Of a stretch of 64,000 nucleotides of DNA, positions 12,181-22,828 are shown one piece after another (the first letter of the stretch is position 1; each line of letters starts with the position of its first letter). The stretch is taken from NCBI GenBank assembly GCA_030704615.1, contig CM060732.1:4156001-4220000 (forward strand), in the 5' to 3' direction. Source of the stretch: Takakia lepidozioides (lineage: Eukaryota > Streptophyta > Takakiopsida > Takakiales > Takakiaceae). The translations under genes and the position numbers were made by a program. Under the pieces are notes generated by a model. That model was not told the DNA's origin, did no database searches, and was given only the letters and a program-made list of their open reading frames with translations.

Positions 12181-12337
12181 AGGACTTTCAGCCCGTCAGA
12201 CGCACCATGGCTTCTCCCCATTTTCCGCTCCACGGAGATCTCCCCTCGGTCCACAACGCGGGGCAACGATGACTTGGTCCAGCAGCCTGCTGGGCACTAG
12301 TGTAAGTGAGCTGTCAGGCCCGGTCAAACCCCAGCCT

Positions 12338-12360
12338 CCCCTAGGCCCCTCGCCTAGGGG
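12338..12360. repeat. Short perfect inverted repeat
   Basis: CCCCTAGG, seven bases, then CCTAGGGG: an 8-bp perfect stem about 840 bp upstream of the receptor-kinase start. No function is claimed. Confidence 0.5.
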
Positions 12361-12579
12361 ATGCAAAATGCGCATGCATTCCAAGATTCTAAAGCCTCAG
12401 CTAATATTCCGAAGCCCCAGAATAAGTATTTCGTAATGCACTGCCGTGCGCATCACGCTGACGTGGCAGGTTTTGATTGCGTACGAGGAGGCCTGCTATT
12501 TCCTGTAGCATGTGTCCTTCTTTTCATCTCGTATTTTGTGTCCTTCGTTTATGATGTGACAGGGCTGAAAGACCTACTC

Positions 12580-12603
12580 AGCAGGTCACTTTATGACCTG
12601 CTC
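12580..12603. repeat. Perfect 9-bp inverted repeat
   Basis: AGCAGGTCA and TGACCTGCT are separated by a few bases. It lies just left of the larger foldback at 12,632-12,756 and shares its AGCAGGTC word, so the two may belong to one small element. Confidence 0.45.
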
Positions 12604-12631
12604 CATCCTTAGCGACAGTGACATTACGTCC

Positions 12632-12756
12632 TGTAGCGCACTGCAGCGCGACCACTACGGGCAGTAGCAGGTCGCTGTGACTGGCTCGACGCTCCCGCGT
12701 CTCGTCACGCACAGCTCCTGCTACGGCCCGTAGTGGCCGCGCTCCAAGTGCGCTAC
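12632..12756. repeat. Foldback hairpin with ~50-bp arms
   Basis: The left arm (12,632-12,681) and right arm (12,703-12,756) are inverted copies containing GTAGCGCACT, GCGCG, CCACTACGGGC and GTAGCAGG, separated by a loop of about 21 bp. The arms pair along nearly their whole length with a few mismatches. Candidates are a small foldback transposon or a hairpin small-RNA precursor. There is no protein-coding potential. Confidence 0.6.
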
Positions 12757-13085
12757 CTAGTACATAGCCCGGGCTTTTGGGAGCCGCCTGGGGCTATTTG
12801 TAATCTACTGCTCCATCGGGTCTCCCTATAGAGCGCCTGTGTATGGAATTCAGAAAACGCCATGCACTTACATACATCAGTGAGTGGTCGGGGCCTAGAG
12901 AGCACGGAGAAGATTCCATGGACAGAAGAAAATGTTTGATAGCCAATAGGCCAGGATAAGATTCCATGGATAGAAGAAAATATTCGATAGCCGGGGATAA
13001 GATTCCATGGCCTGGGATAAAGATTTTATGTCCCGGGCCAAAGAATCTGTAGTCTGTAAAGGATATTTTGTGATGTATGATTCTG

Positions 13086-13290
13086 TAGGCATATCTACTC
13101 CAGTGTTGGACTGGTATCAAGTTTTTTACATACGAGTGTTGTCCTAGTACCAGACGCATCACAAAACTTTCATACCAGTCTGGTCTAGTCTACATGATGG
13201 TGGATGCATTTTTCTCCAAATACTGGTATGAGTATGAGTATCATGACCACCCTACGAGCTGGTATGAGATATCAACTCTGGTATATTTTT
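13086..13290. repeat. ATACCAG-rich repeat, left copy flanking the LINE
   Basis: CCAGTGTTGGACTGGTAT at 13,100-13,117 is the exact reverse complement of 18,508-18,525. Other shared words (GGTCTAGT, CTCC-CAAAT-, ATACCAG) occur in direct orientation, so the repeat is internally palindromic. Together with the right copy it brackets the LINE region. Confidence 0.55.
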
Positions 13291-13913
13291 ATTTATTTTT
13301 TAAAAATTTCGGTAGAAAAAGGACTGTGGCCCTGAAAGCTTTATTGAAGTTATTGAAGGGAAAAAATTGAAACCCTTGTGCGCCCGAAGGCTGCCATAAG
13401 GCATTTCGCATGGATGACCATGTCGGATATCAAAAGAACTGTAGCGAGTGAATACCTATCCCAGGTATGGGTGGGAGAAACCCCCTTGATAGCAAAACAA
13501 TACCATGCTAGTGGGAACACCCCGATAATTAATGACGAGCCGGGTGACTGCTATATACTTGAGGACAACGTTAGCCTAGAAAATTACTGAAGGCCGTTAC
13601 GGCGGACAAACCCTAGGGGATCTTGAAGATGTAACAGGAGCTGAACGGAAGGACGGATAACTGTGGGAAGACTAAGGCAGGGATGGGGGAGTGAAGAAGA
13701 AGAAGAAGGGCGAGGATTAGTATTTGTGAAAAATGAAGCAGAAGCATAAGCATAAGGGAGACTATCTATGAAAATGGAGCCTAGTTCCTGAGGAAAGCCT
13801 GATGTGCCTCCAATTAATGTCAGATCTGTCAAACTTAGGGGAGGCCGAAGAGCCTAGCTCTGCGCCCTTGCCAACACTATGGAATTCCGTCTACCCATAC
13901 ACAGGAGAGATCA

Positions 13914-14912
13914 TCAGTGCAGCGACAAAGGATCCCACACTTCCCCCAGGTTGTTCGGAAGGTATGGAGTAGTCCCGGCTTGCGCTCGGGTTTCTTGGCG
14001 ACCTCTGCACACAGGGACGCCCAAGCTTTTTTCAGCTACCACTGTAAGATAAAAAAAGACCATGGTGAGGAGAGTAGTAGGGGAAGTATTCTCATATTTG
14101 AGTGTCCAGTCACATCTTCCTTTCCAGAGATTCCATAGGGTGGAGCTTCTCAATGTTTCAAACATTGGATAGTCATAGGCTTTGTTTTTGCCCTGTTGAT
14201 CATAGTTTAGAAGGATGACCAATGAGGTAGAGGGCATAAGGCTCCATGATCTGTAGAAATCTCTCACCAGCGGCCAAATAGCTTGAGGGTCCGAGCAGTA
14301 AATGAGACAGTGCTCAATTGACTCAATGGTTCCAATGAAGCAGCATTGGCAAAGTAGGGCCTCCCTGAAATTTAAGTACAGACCCACTTTTAAGACTTTG
14401 TTGGCAATCTGCCATAGAAAAGCGCTTATCTTTGCCGGCTTGGCCTTATCCCATATTCGAGACCAGATAACTACCCAATTCTCTTCTGCAAAATTCTCAT
14501 GAGCCCATGTATCATTCCATTTTGCGAGAAGAGGAGTTGCATTCAGTTGGGCTCTATAACCTCTTTTGGCCGAGTAAGAGAAGAAGGGAAGGAGTCTATC
14601 CCCGAAGGCCCATTTCCACTCAGCCGGATCCAGTTGCAGGGAAGAGATGTCGGAGCCCCCTATGAGAACGAAGCGGTTATGTTTTAGCCAGGGAAGAATG
14701 GGCGAATCCCTTGGAGCCATAGGATTTGGGATCTTCGTTTTGGTAGACCATTGGTAGACCCTGGCTAGGGAGGCCAAGTCTGGCGGGTAGGAGTCAACCT
14801 GCTGGGAAGTGAGCCTAAGAGATCCCAAAAATTCATCGTTGGAAAATGTGGCCTGCAAGAAAGTGCCTAGATATCTCAGTGAGATAGAGGACCGCGGGTG
14901 CTGGGGAGGCAA
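13914..14912 (-). pseudogene. LINE C-terminal zf-RVT region
   Basis: A 332-codon frame with the plant LINE zf-RVT signature: WSRIWDKAKPAKISAFLWQI, then CQCC and SIEHCLIYC, which supply the CxxC...HxxxxC zinc ligands. Upstream is the connector region typical of plant L1 ORF2 (WLKHNRFVLIGG). This is the longest intact piece of the element. Confidence 0.8.
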
Positions 14913-15555
14913 TGAGGACCCATTGACCAGGTATGAACCGGGGAGGGCCTTCTTTGAGCAGTAGCTTCCAAGGATCTGGAATAGAACAAATGATTTGAGA
15001 GATGCTCAATCTTAGACGGCGGGATCCCAGGGCTGCCTGGAGGGTTTGAGGGGTGCTCTACTAGAGGTGCTTGACTGTGGAGATGCCGCAAGTTTCCCAT
15101 GCAACCCATTTTCTAGCCATGCTTTTTTCTTCCATAGAGGGATTCGGATTGTCGTGAAAGGTGGATGACTCTTGTTTTCTCAGAAAGGGCCTAACAGATT
15201 TCCAAGCACTCTAGATTGAAGACCAAAGAGGAGACCCTAGACTCTTATGATTAAAACCTTGGACAATCCATCGATTGGAGGGTGCCCGAGAGGTGGTCAG
15301 CAGGGGGGAGCTAGCAGAAATAGAGGGTGATATCATGAGCTTCCACCATCCTCCCTCTGGACCTAGGTATCTTGGCAATCATTTACCCAACAGTGTTTTT
15401 ATCTGTGTATCCGGGTCTAGGATCCCTAGCCCTCCCATTTTCTTGGGCAGGCATAACTGATGCCAAGAGACTTGAGGTCTCTTGTTGTGCTCCGAGGAGG
15501 TAGCCACCATTGCCCTACCAGTGATGGATAGGTGATAGGAACCCCAGTACGCTAA

Positions 15556-16882
15556 CTATTTTTTGAGTTTTTGCAGGGTAGGGCCCATCCTCTGTTCTTC
15601 CGTGAGATTGATGCCAAAGGTGTGGCCCAGGAGGGTGGTAGGCTCTCCTTCCTTAAGCCAGACTAATCCTAAGTGACCTCCCCATGTAGGTGCTACCCCT
15701 ATTGCTGACTTGGAGGGGTCCCCTATCAGTAGAGCCTTTGTTTTGGTCCAGTTGACTTTGAAGCCCAAGACTCGACAAAAGGCAAGAAGGGTTTCTTCTG
15801 CTGCAGCCAGGGTCTCAGAGGCAACCTCCAGTAACAGGAAAGTGTCATCCACAAACATGGAATCTTTCACTTGTCTCCAGATCTGGGCTTTCGGATTGTG
15901 CAGTCTTAGTCCTTAGACTAGGAGATTGTCATCAAGCATGTAACCTAGAGCATCGGCCACAAAAAGGAAAAGGAAGGGAGCGAGGGGGCATCCCTGCCTT
16001 ACCAACCTCTAGAGAGGGAATGGCTTGGTAAGGTAACCATTGACTATTATTCTACTTGAGGCCCCTTGTAGAAGGATCTGAACCCAATGGCAGAATGACT
16101 CTGGGAGCCCTGCTTTGCGAAGGACTGCCAGGAGGAAGTCCCAATCGACTCTATTGAATGCTTTTTCGAAATCCAGGAGCCATAGGGCGAGAGCTTGGCT
16201 AGATCTAGCTGCGTATGAGGAGGCCTCCTGGGCTAGCAACACATTGTCGAGGATATACCTGCCCTTTAATTGATGAACCATGCCTGACCTGTACGGATGA
16301 TTGAGGGGAGCAGTAGTTGAAGTCTGAGAGCTAGGCACTTGAGGAGGGTAATAGGCCTATAGTTGCCTATGCAAGCTCTGTCCCCCCTTTTGTGTAAGAG
16401 GGTTATAACCCCTTGAGTCATAGCTTCAGGCATGTGGCCTGCCGTTTTGATTGCATTGGCCATCTTGCAAAAATCTGCCGAGATGGTTGACCACATGGCT
16501 TTGTAGAATTCTGCGGCATGCCATCAATCCCAGGAGTCTTATTGTTATTCATGAGATCCAGAGCACGACGAAGCTCCAGGGGGGTGAGCTGCTCTTCCAG
16601 GGTGGGGCAGCTGCCAGGTTGAACAACCTGGGGCATAGTCTGTAGACACTCCCGCAAGTGATCCTCGTAGCGTGGTATCTTGGGGTCAGCTCTGAATAGG
16701 GTCTGAAAGTGTTGGAACGTCGAGGCACACATGTCCTTGGGGTTGTTAGATTTTGACCCGTCATTGCCTGTGTACACCTCCGATATAAGTTGAAGGGCCC
16801 TCCGCTGTTTCATTTTCTGGAAGAAGTATTTGGACATTTTTTCACCCTTAGCAGACCAGTTGATGCCTGCTTGCATCTTCAT
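15556..16882 (-). pseudogene. LINE reverse transcriptase fragments
   Basis: Three overlapping frames cover the fingers and palm. The first (16,418-16,882) ends in PGIDGMP, and the next (16,266-16,496) has GVITLLHKRGD and NYRPITLL. Then 16,009-16,338 has motif A in LLDFEKAFNRVDW. Last, 15,556-15,870 has the catalytic box as FVDDTFLL followed by NWTKTKALL. The family's usual box is F/YxDD, so the catalytic aspartates are present, but frameshifts and stops separate the blocks. Confidence 0.85.
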
Positions 16883-17329
16883 TTTGTTTTCTTGAAGGAG
16901 ATGGTAGGTGCCCAGATTGGCCCTGGCTTCCAGATAGGTTTGGAATGTATGATCATCGTAGTACCGAGCTTCAATTTTCCTCTAGCAGATGCTGAGACAT
17001 TTCTTTAGGGCTAGAGCTCTTTTCTTCTGGGCCTCTTTAATTTCCTTACTACGTTGTTGGCTTTCCTTGCAGGCTGTACCTAATTTGGCTTGGAATTTGA
17101 GGAATATTGGGCATTGGATGTCATTTCCAGATGACAGCCATGTTGTTTTACCTCTCACCTCCGTATTCCATCCTTCTTAGAGGGCCTGAGTTTCTATATC
17201 CCTTTGCCCCTTGGGAATGAGTTAGGCAGGTTTAGAAACCCCGCTATCATGGCGTGGTCAAAGCCTTGAGGAATGGGTTCCTGCGGAGCTGAGAAGGTAG
17301 CTGGGGAGAGGGAAATAGAAACGTAAAAG

Positions 17330-17841
17330 TGGTCTAGCCTGGCCATGGTGAGATCAGAGATGCTTCTATTGTTGGTCCAGGTGAAGTAGGGTGAAGTTCC
17401 TGCTGGGTCGTGAGCAGGTCTGTTTATCTCAGTGAGGCTATGGGTCTAGATAAGGTTGTGCCAAGAGTGGTCTTCCTCGGAGGTGAGATGGTGAGATCCA
17501 AACCCCTGTCTATCATATGCATTCTCGACCATATTGAAATCGCCGGCTAGAATCCATTTGTGGATGTCTAGCTGTTCTGACATTAGGTTATGAATTTTGG
17601 TCCAAAGGGCAGCTCTATCTGCTGGGGAGTTCTGGTGACATTGATTGAAAAGTCGAGGTGAGAGGAATTGGGTAGGATTTCGGATAGTCGGTTGCGAATG
17701 AGGCTTGTGAGGGATGGGGATGATGGATAGGAGAGATGGGCCGAGTTCGTTTGCCTGTGTAAGTCCCAAAAGGGGGGAGGAAGAGAAATAGATGGGAGGA
17801 TCTTCTAGGAGACTGGAAGCGAGTAGACAGGCTGAAGGCAC
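17330..17841 (-). pseudogene. LINE endonuclease domain fragment
   Basis: The frame ending near 17,446 has ILAGDFNMVE, the Asp/Asn signature of the exonuclease-endonuclease-phosphatase fold. Just downstream in the reading direction, after a stop, comes FTWTNNRS...MARLDHFYVS, the typical C-terminal end of the domain. This nuclease nicks target DNA to prime reverse transcription. The stop and the missing N-terminal part make it non-functional. Confidence 0.75.
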
Positions 17842-17889
17842 AGAATCCTACATTTACGCCTGTTGCTAGAGTTGGCAGCAAAAATGAGC

Positions 17890-19720
17890 AATGGGATTGA
17901 AGGGGTGGGGGAAAGGGGACTTACAGGGATGGATTACAAGTTTATCAAATAGCAAGTATCATTGTTTTTTTTTAAGAAATTTGAAAACAACACGAGTGGC
18001 TACAGAGTTTTGCAAAAATAGCCGTACATTCTATTCATCCACTAAAATTAAGAGAGAATCATCCACTTCTATACTTCAATCCATTTATATCATCCATATT
18101 TGGCAAATTTATTTATTTATTTTATTTGGAGAAGTTTGGCGATTTCATCCATGAAAAAATAGGGAATTTACGATATTCCATTTTACTTTTTGAGGTCGAA
18201 ATCTGGCGAAAATTCGCCAATAAAAAAACGCTTGCAAGTATCAAGTGAAAACAAATAAAATACACATAAAGAAGTAAATATACATAAGTACAAATATATA
18301 GGCATATGTACACATAAATTAATATAGTACACATACCAGAGTAAATGAGGAAGACGGCCGGGGAGTACTGGTATTGTGTCTGGTATGAAAAAACTAATAT
18401 CAACCTGGTCTAGTATATATGACCAAGTATTCTCCCAAATGATACCAGACTCGGTTGGTATCTAATACGAGTGCATAGACCAGTATACATACCAGTCCTT
18501 CACCTATATACCAGTCCAACACTGGTCTACTCTGGATCCGTAAGTTTCTATTCACGTATTCTACTTGCATCCGTTGAATTATACAGAATAGGCATACGCG
18601 AGCGCGAACATATGGATAAGTATGCGTTTATGTATGTAATTACAAATGTGTCGTGAGCTTCTACTGGTGGTTTTATCCACCCTCAACCATCTTCAAATCA
18701 TACAGCAGAGTATGGGATTGTTGAGAACTTTGCAACATTGTCGGAATTTAGTCACCTCAGCCTCGGACCTCTTCCTTCAGGGTTGTTCTACAAACAATCA
18801 AAAAAGCTTAGAGGTTCTGGAGACAGTAGAGGCTATCACCTTTTGCCATACCCACGGGCAGCAAGATCTTTCTTTGGGAACCTAGCTAGTGATTTGTTCC
18901 CAACCCAATGACACTTCCGAGGGGTGCAATCGCTACATACAGCGAGATTCTACGCGATCCTTATACAGCAAGATACCATAATGACAATTACAATGTTGAA
19001 GACAACCTCCACTCAAGTCCTAGTGCAAGCCCAATGAATACAACTCCACGCTCTTCCCATCTTCAACCACCAAGGCGGCCAGCCCAACAACCTGAACCTA
19101 TACTCACAAGACAGCTTATACTACCTGCACCTGCATTACATGCAACAAGTTCTTCAAGCAGTGATCTTGAGGAAGAACTCCTAGGCCAACCTCGTCCTCG
19201 CATTGGTGAGCCAAACATCAAACCCCCTCATTTGATTATGTGATCCCTGTCAAACCAAGAGCGTGAGAGTGGACCGTTGCAGATGAATCTTACCTATAGG
19301 TTTGACCAGTGGTGCAGGGGCATCGAGGTCATTGTGCCATTCAAGTTCCACCATGTCAGATCCACAACAAAATGCAGGTATGGTATCGTACAAACTAGGA
19401 CAAAAGCAAATAGGGCATCTAATTCAGAACTTTCAAAAGGTTTTTCAGCTGCTATAATGCATCCAACTTGGGGCTAAAGGGCTGACTATCCACATTCCAA
19501 AAATTAGTTTACCTTGTGATGCCTTGCACTTTGGGTTGGCTGCAAGTAGTAACTAGCAAACAAATAACGTGTATATCGTTCAGGTATCTATCAACCAACC
19601 TAATAGAGTTATTACTGTGGTTCTATAGGTTGGCCAAACATGGATTATACAATAGGTAATCTTAAGAAATTGATTCTATCATTTATTACAAAATCCCCCT
19701 GGCTTCTGCGAACACGTCTG
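17890..19720. other. AT-rich intergenic stretch with one Ser/Pro-rich open frame
   Basis: No recognised gene. AT-rich, with many TATATA/TACATA words at 18,230-18,330. The open frame 18,908-19,243 (plus, 111 codons) would encode a Ser/Pro/Thr-rich, probably disordered peptide (PRRPAQQPEP, SSSSSDLEEELL). It begins ATG but has no homologue that I recognise and could be a fragment of a retroelement gag. Bases 19,244-19,720 show nothing further. Confidence 0.3.
18350..18540. repeat. ATACCAG-rich repeat, right copy flanking the LINE
   Basis: Contains ATACCAGTCCAACACTGG at 18,508-18,525, the exact reverse complement of 13,100-13,117, plus further ACCAG/CTGGT words and GGTCTAGTATATATGACC. See the left copy. 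Confidence 0.55.
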
Positions 19721-19947
19721 CCAGGGGGGCTACTATTTCATGAGCCATGAGCCATGAGCAAACTCGTAACTGCCGAAAAAATCATGAGCAAGAATTTTTT
19801 TCACAAATGATTGTCCACGGGAATAGGGTATAGGGTTCCACGGTCATAGGGGGACAAGGACCTCCCAATGAAGGAGGTTGGGCAATGTTTTTTAAATTCC
19901 ATATTGAAACTCCAAAGTTTAAATTCATTGTCATGGTTGCGGATGAA

Positions 19948-20760
19948 CTATATATTGTTCAGGGGGGAAGATGATAGCCAATCGTGAGCCCCCGGATGGA
20001 AATTCGGCGCCCTATTTGGACATCCGGTGGGAGTTGGATGAAACCTTCTCTGGGGGAGAGAAGCACAGGTGGCACTGATGTGTGCCAACTTGGCGGCCAA
20101 CCGGCCATCCAATGCCTTCAAAAAACTCTCATTCGCACACATAATCACTGTTTCTGGCTCCAACTTTGGCATGCCCTTCATTTCCACTGGCTCGCACGGG
20201 TGCCCCCGCGGGGGGTTGAAGAGTGTCTTCTTTGCTGAGCCAGTTTTCACAACTTTCACAATAAGAGGGGGTAGAGGGGATTTTGGCTGGCCACCGAACA
20301 CTGGATTATCCTTTAGCATTATTTGGAATTCCGTGTTGCGAGTGTGCTAGTGGGGACCCCAGGCTGCAAACTCTTCCGCTGTCGGGCCACGCTATTCACC
20401 TTCCTCATTCTCAATGGAAACATAGAAGGCGGCAGACCCCAGCCGATAGCCTTCTCGGAATGCGAGCTTCATCTTATTCACATCCCATGCGAGAACAAGC
20501 CTCACTATCAGGAGGGAGACCATTTGACAGAGTGGAATTCGCAGTGTGCAAGGGAAGACCCTGGTCCTAAGAACTCTGCCAATGATGTTGTGAGTCTCCT
20601 CCAACATTTCGGCTCTGGGTGGTCCATCTGAATAGCCCCTTCCCCCACCCCCAAAAATGTCGTCGGAGGATTTCCAGAGTGCAGCGGAAGGTCGGGGGTG
20701 TGTGCGAGCTGCAGTAGCTTCCCCCGTTTCGTCCTGCGGGTCTTCAGAGCCTTGTGATCC
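19948..20760 (-). pseudogene. Element A: linker and ParB-like fragments of the minus-strand gene
   Basis: Two joined pieces. The frame 19,948-20,319 has TGSAKKTLFNPPRGHPCEPV, matching the linker of element C at 45,654-45,860 (TGSAKKALFNPPGGHPFELV). The frame 20,392-20,760 has ARTHPRP, IGRVL, MVSLLIVR, FREGYRLGSAAFYVSIENE, matching the start of the ParB-like domain. The DGNHR motif and everything between the ParB-like region and the linker are missing, so this is a deletion product. The region 20,760-21,240 upstream is its disordered N-terminal part and 5' region. Confidence 0.6.
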
Positions 20761-21404
20761 CTCCACCACCTCCACCTTTGGAATCAGACATCCAAACATT
20801 TCCATGCATTCAAGTATCCTAGCAACAAGCCACACAAAGCAACAAAAAAACACAACGCAAAGAAGGTTTCGGTGCTCGATCAGGGGACCGCATCCCGAAA
20901 TCACCAAGCTCTCACTGGAGGCTGCGTCGACCGTGTCGCCTATTGCGCAATGATGACCATCTCCTCCCAAAGGCGAAGCAACTACCTCTTCGGCATTGGT
21001 CTCGGTCCGCAGTATAGTTTGCGGAGCTTGTGACGACGGCTCTTCTCTGACACATCAACTTCCTCACTATCAGGCTGCAGCATAAGAGAAACTGAAGAGA
21101 AGAAATGAGGCAAAGAGTGGTGTTGCAAGGGGTGCTAGAGCAATGAAAGAGTCACCAGCGAAAGATGACATCAAACGGCAGAGATTCGAAAGGTCGGGGC
21201 CTACGTGTCTCCTCGTGAGGCAGGGGGCCCCTTCGTCGTCGGTAAATTGAATTCAAAGAAATAGGGTCTAGTGTCTGTCAGACAGTCAGTGATGATGCAA
21301 TGGTCCGGCACCGCCGCCTCCAAACATGTGCTGGCAATGACCCCTTCAACTATTGTTTCAGCCTCCATGAGTCAACATGTCATAAAGAAAAGGAACAATG
21401 GCAA

Positions 21405-22010
21405 TCCGGACGGAAATGCGGCGCCGCATTCCAGTTCAACTGCCAGGTACACAAATTGAAGTGGTCTTTTGGGACGGGAATGCGACACGACATTTCCATC
21501 CCACCAGAAAATGAAGGGATGGTCCACTATCAGTCTAGACGGAAATATGGTGGCTCATTTCCGTCTAGACTATAAGGAAAGCAATGTCTGGACGGAAATG
21601 CGGTACCGCATTTCCATCCGACCACCTGTTCAAGGATTGTATAGTTGGAGCCCGGACGAAAATACGGCACCGCATTTCCGTCCCACAAGGTATTAAGTGA
21701 TGTTTAGGTGTCAGTCCGGACGGAAATGCGGAACCGTATTTCTGTCCAGACTGTTGGAAATGCATGGTGGAATGGAAGCCTGGACGGAAATGCGGCACCG
21801 CATTTCTGTCCCGATTGGCATCCCCCCTTGCATGATGATCATCATTTGGAGAAAGGAGGCGGGGGGGGGGATGAACCTGGCGACGGAAATGCACCTACCC
21901 ATCACTATACCTGGCAATCCACCCGTGCTCTTTGCAAGTGGTCTGACAATTTTTTATTTTTTATTTTTCCTCTAGTCATCCCTGCTCGATGGGAATTCGG
22001 CACCACATTT
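21405..22010. repeat. Palindrome array A1 (7-9 degenerate copies)
   Basis: Copies of the 24-bp palindrome (half-site CGGAAATGCGGY plus its reverse complement) occur at about 21,409, 21,474, 21,538, 21,591, 21,656, 21,718 and 21,783, with decayed ones near 21,885 and 21,990. Spacing is about 55-65 bp, looser than in the main arrays. It sits between two minus-strand ParB-like gene remnants, in the position of the element's central array. Many short open frames here are by-products of the repeat. Confidence 0.85.
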
Positions 22011-22111
22011 CCACCGAAAGGGGGGTGGGGGGGATCCCTAATACTACCTTACTCATGGACAGTGCCCACCCAATTATGGGAAGGAGCAGATGAAAAGACC
22101 ACCATGTAATG

Positions 22112-22828
22112 CTAGCCAATATGCTTGGCATGGTTCTGCTTGATGTACTCCCACCAGGCAAGAAGTCGGTGATTCCCATCCCACACAAAAAACATTTGGC
22201 CCGACATATGGCCGAAGTCTGGATCACCCTTCAGCATTGTCTCAAATTTGTCGTTGCGAGTGTGCCAGTGGGTATCCCATGCTGTCAATTCATCCACAGT
22301 GGGTCCACGAGTTTCGCCGTCCTCATTCTCAATGGAAACGTAGAAGGCTGGCAAACCTAGACGATACCCTTCTCGAAATGCAAACTTGAGCTTATCCACA
22401 TCTCCTGGAAGAGCCTGCTTGACGATGGGAAGGGAGACCATGCGACAGATTGGAATTCGAAGAGTCCGCTGGAATACCCTGCTGCCCAGAACTCTGCCAA
22501 TACTATTGTGTGTCTCCTCCAACATTGTATCCGTTGCACTTTGGAATTCCTCTGGAGACATTTCTGCAGGTGGCGGTAGGGGCTGAGCAGCTGGAGCATC
22601 CCCAACTGCACCTGTAGTCTGGGGAATCTGTGTGGGCAATTCTCGCATTGCAGAGGCCTCCTCCGGGCTTGCATCATTCTGAAGTTCTTCCACAATGGTG
22701 GTGAAGTCCTGCTGCGAACGATGAGCAGCAGCACCCTCCTCCGCTGACAGTTTGACGAAATCGGTCGATCTCGTTGCCTTCACTGCAGCAGAGACGCCCC
22801 CAACATCACCTGTCTGGAAATCAAGCAA
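22112..22828 (-). CDS. Element A: ParB-like domain exon
   Basis: A 238-codon frame. The N-terminal half is disordered (Ala/Pro/Glu-rich). The second half reads IGRVLGSRVF, MVSLPIVKQALPGD, FREGYRLGLPAFYVSIENED and then FFVWDGNHRLLAWWEYIK. The DGNHRLLA motif with a preceding LxxxxxxG-P-hydrophobic strand matches the ParB/Srx-type fold signature (DGxHRxxA), known in plasmid-partition proteins, DNA nucleases and ParB-methylase fusions. The frame stops at TAG right after KHIG. The same TAG is present in element C, and coding-like sequence follows it. The disordered N-terminus extends upstream to about 23,270 in other frames. Function inferred: DNA binding at specific sites. Confidence 0.6.
   Translation of the reverse strand: MLDFQTGDVGGVSAAVKATRSTDFVKLSAEEGAAAHRSQQDFTTIVEELQNDASPEEASAMRELPTQIPQTTGAVGDAPAAQPLPPPAEMSPEEFQSATDTMLEETHNSIGRVLGSRVFQRTLRIPICRMVSLPIVKQALPGDVDKLKFAFREGYRLGLPAFYVSIENEDGETRGPTVDELTAWDTHWHTRNDKFETMLKGDPDFGHMSGQMFFVWDGNHRLLAWWEYIKQNHAKHIG

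Larger units (their letters stand above)
12001..13900. other. Intergenic region between receptor kinase and LINE
   Basis: No supported protein gene. Besides the hairpins listed, 12,900-13,040 has short repeats of GATTCCATGG, and 13,086-13,290 is rich in CTGGTAT/ATACCAG words related to 18,350-18,540. Bases about 13,318-13,378 are an inverted match to 420-483. A 70-codon open frame at 13,378-13,590 has no recognisable content. Confidence 0.4.
13914..17881 (-). mobile_element. Degenerate L1-type LINE retrotransposon
   Basis: Reading leftward, the remains of one non-LTR retrotransposon appear in the correct order. First is an apurinic-type endonuclease (about 17,330-17,841), then reverse transcriptase (about 15,556-16,882), then a zf-RVT zinc-binding C-terminus (13,914-14,912). 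They lie in several frames with stops between, so the copy is inactive. The 3' end is unclear: no long poly-A (poly-T on the plus strand) directly follows 13,914. The first ORF (gag-like) was not found; the copy is probably 5'-truncated near 17,880. Confidence 0.85.

Noticed and set aside
12338-12360. Rho-independent-type terminator hairpin
   Set aside because: The stem has no U tract and the DNA is eukaryotic; kept only as an inverted repeat.
20657-21975. Plus-strand frames antisense to the ParB-like remnants and array
   Set aside because: Shadows of the minus-strand coding sequence and of palindromes.
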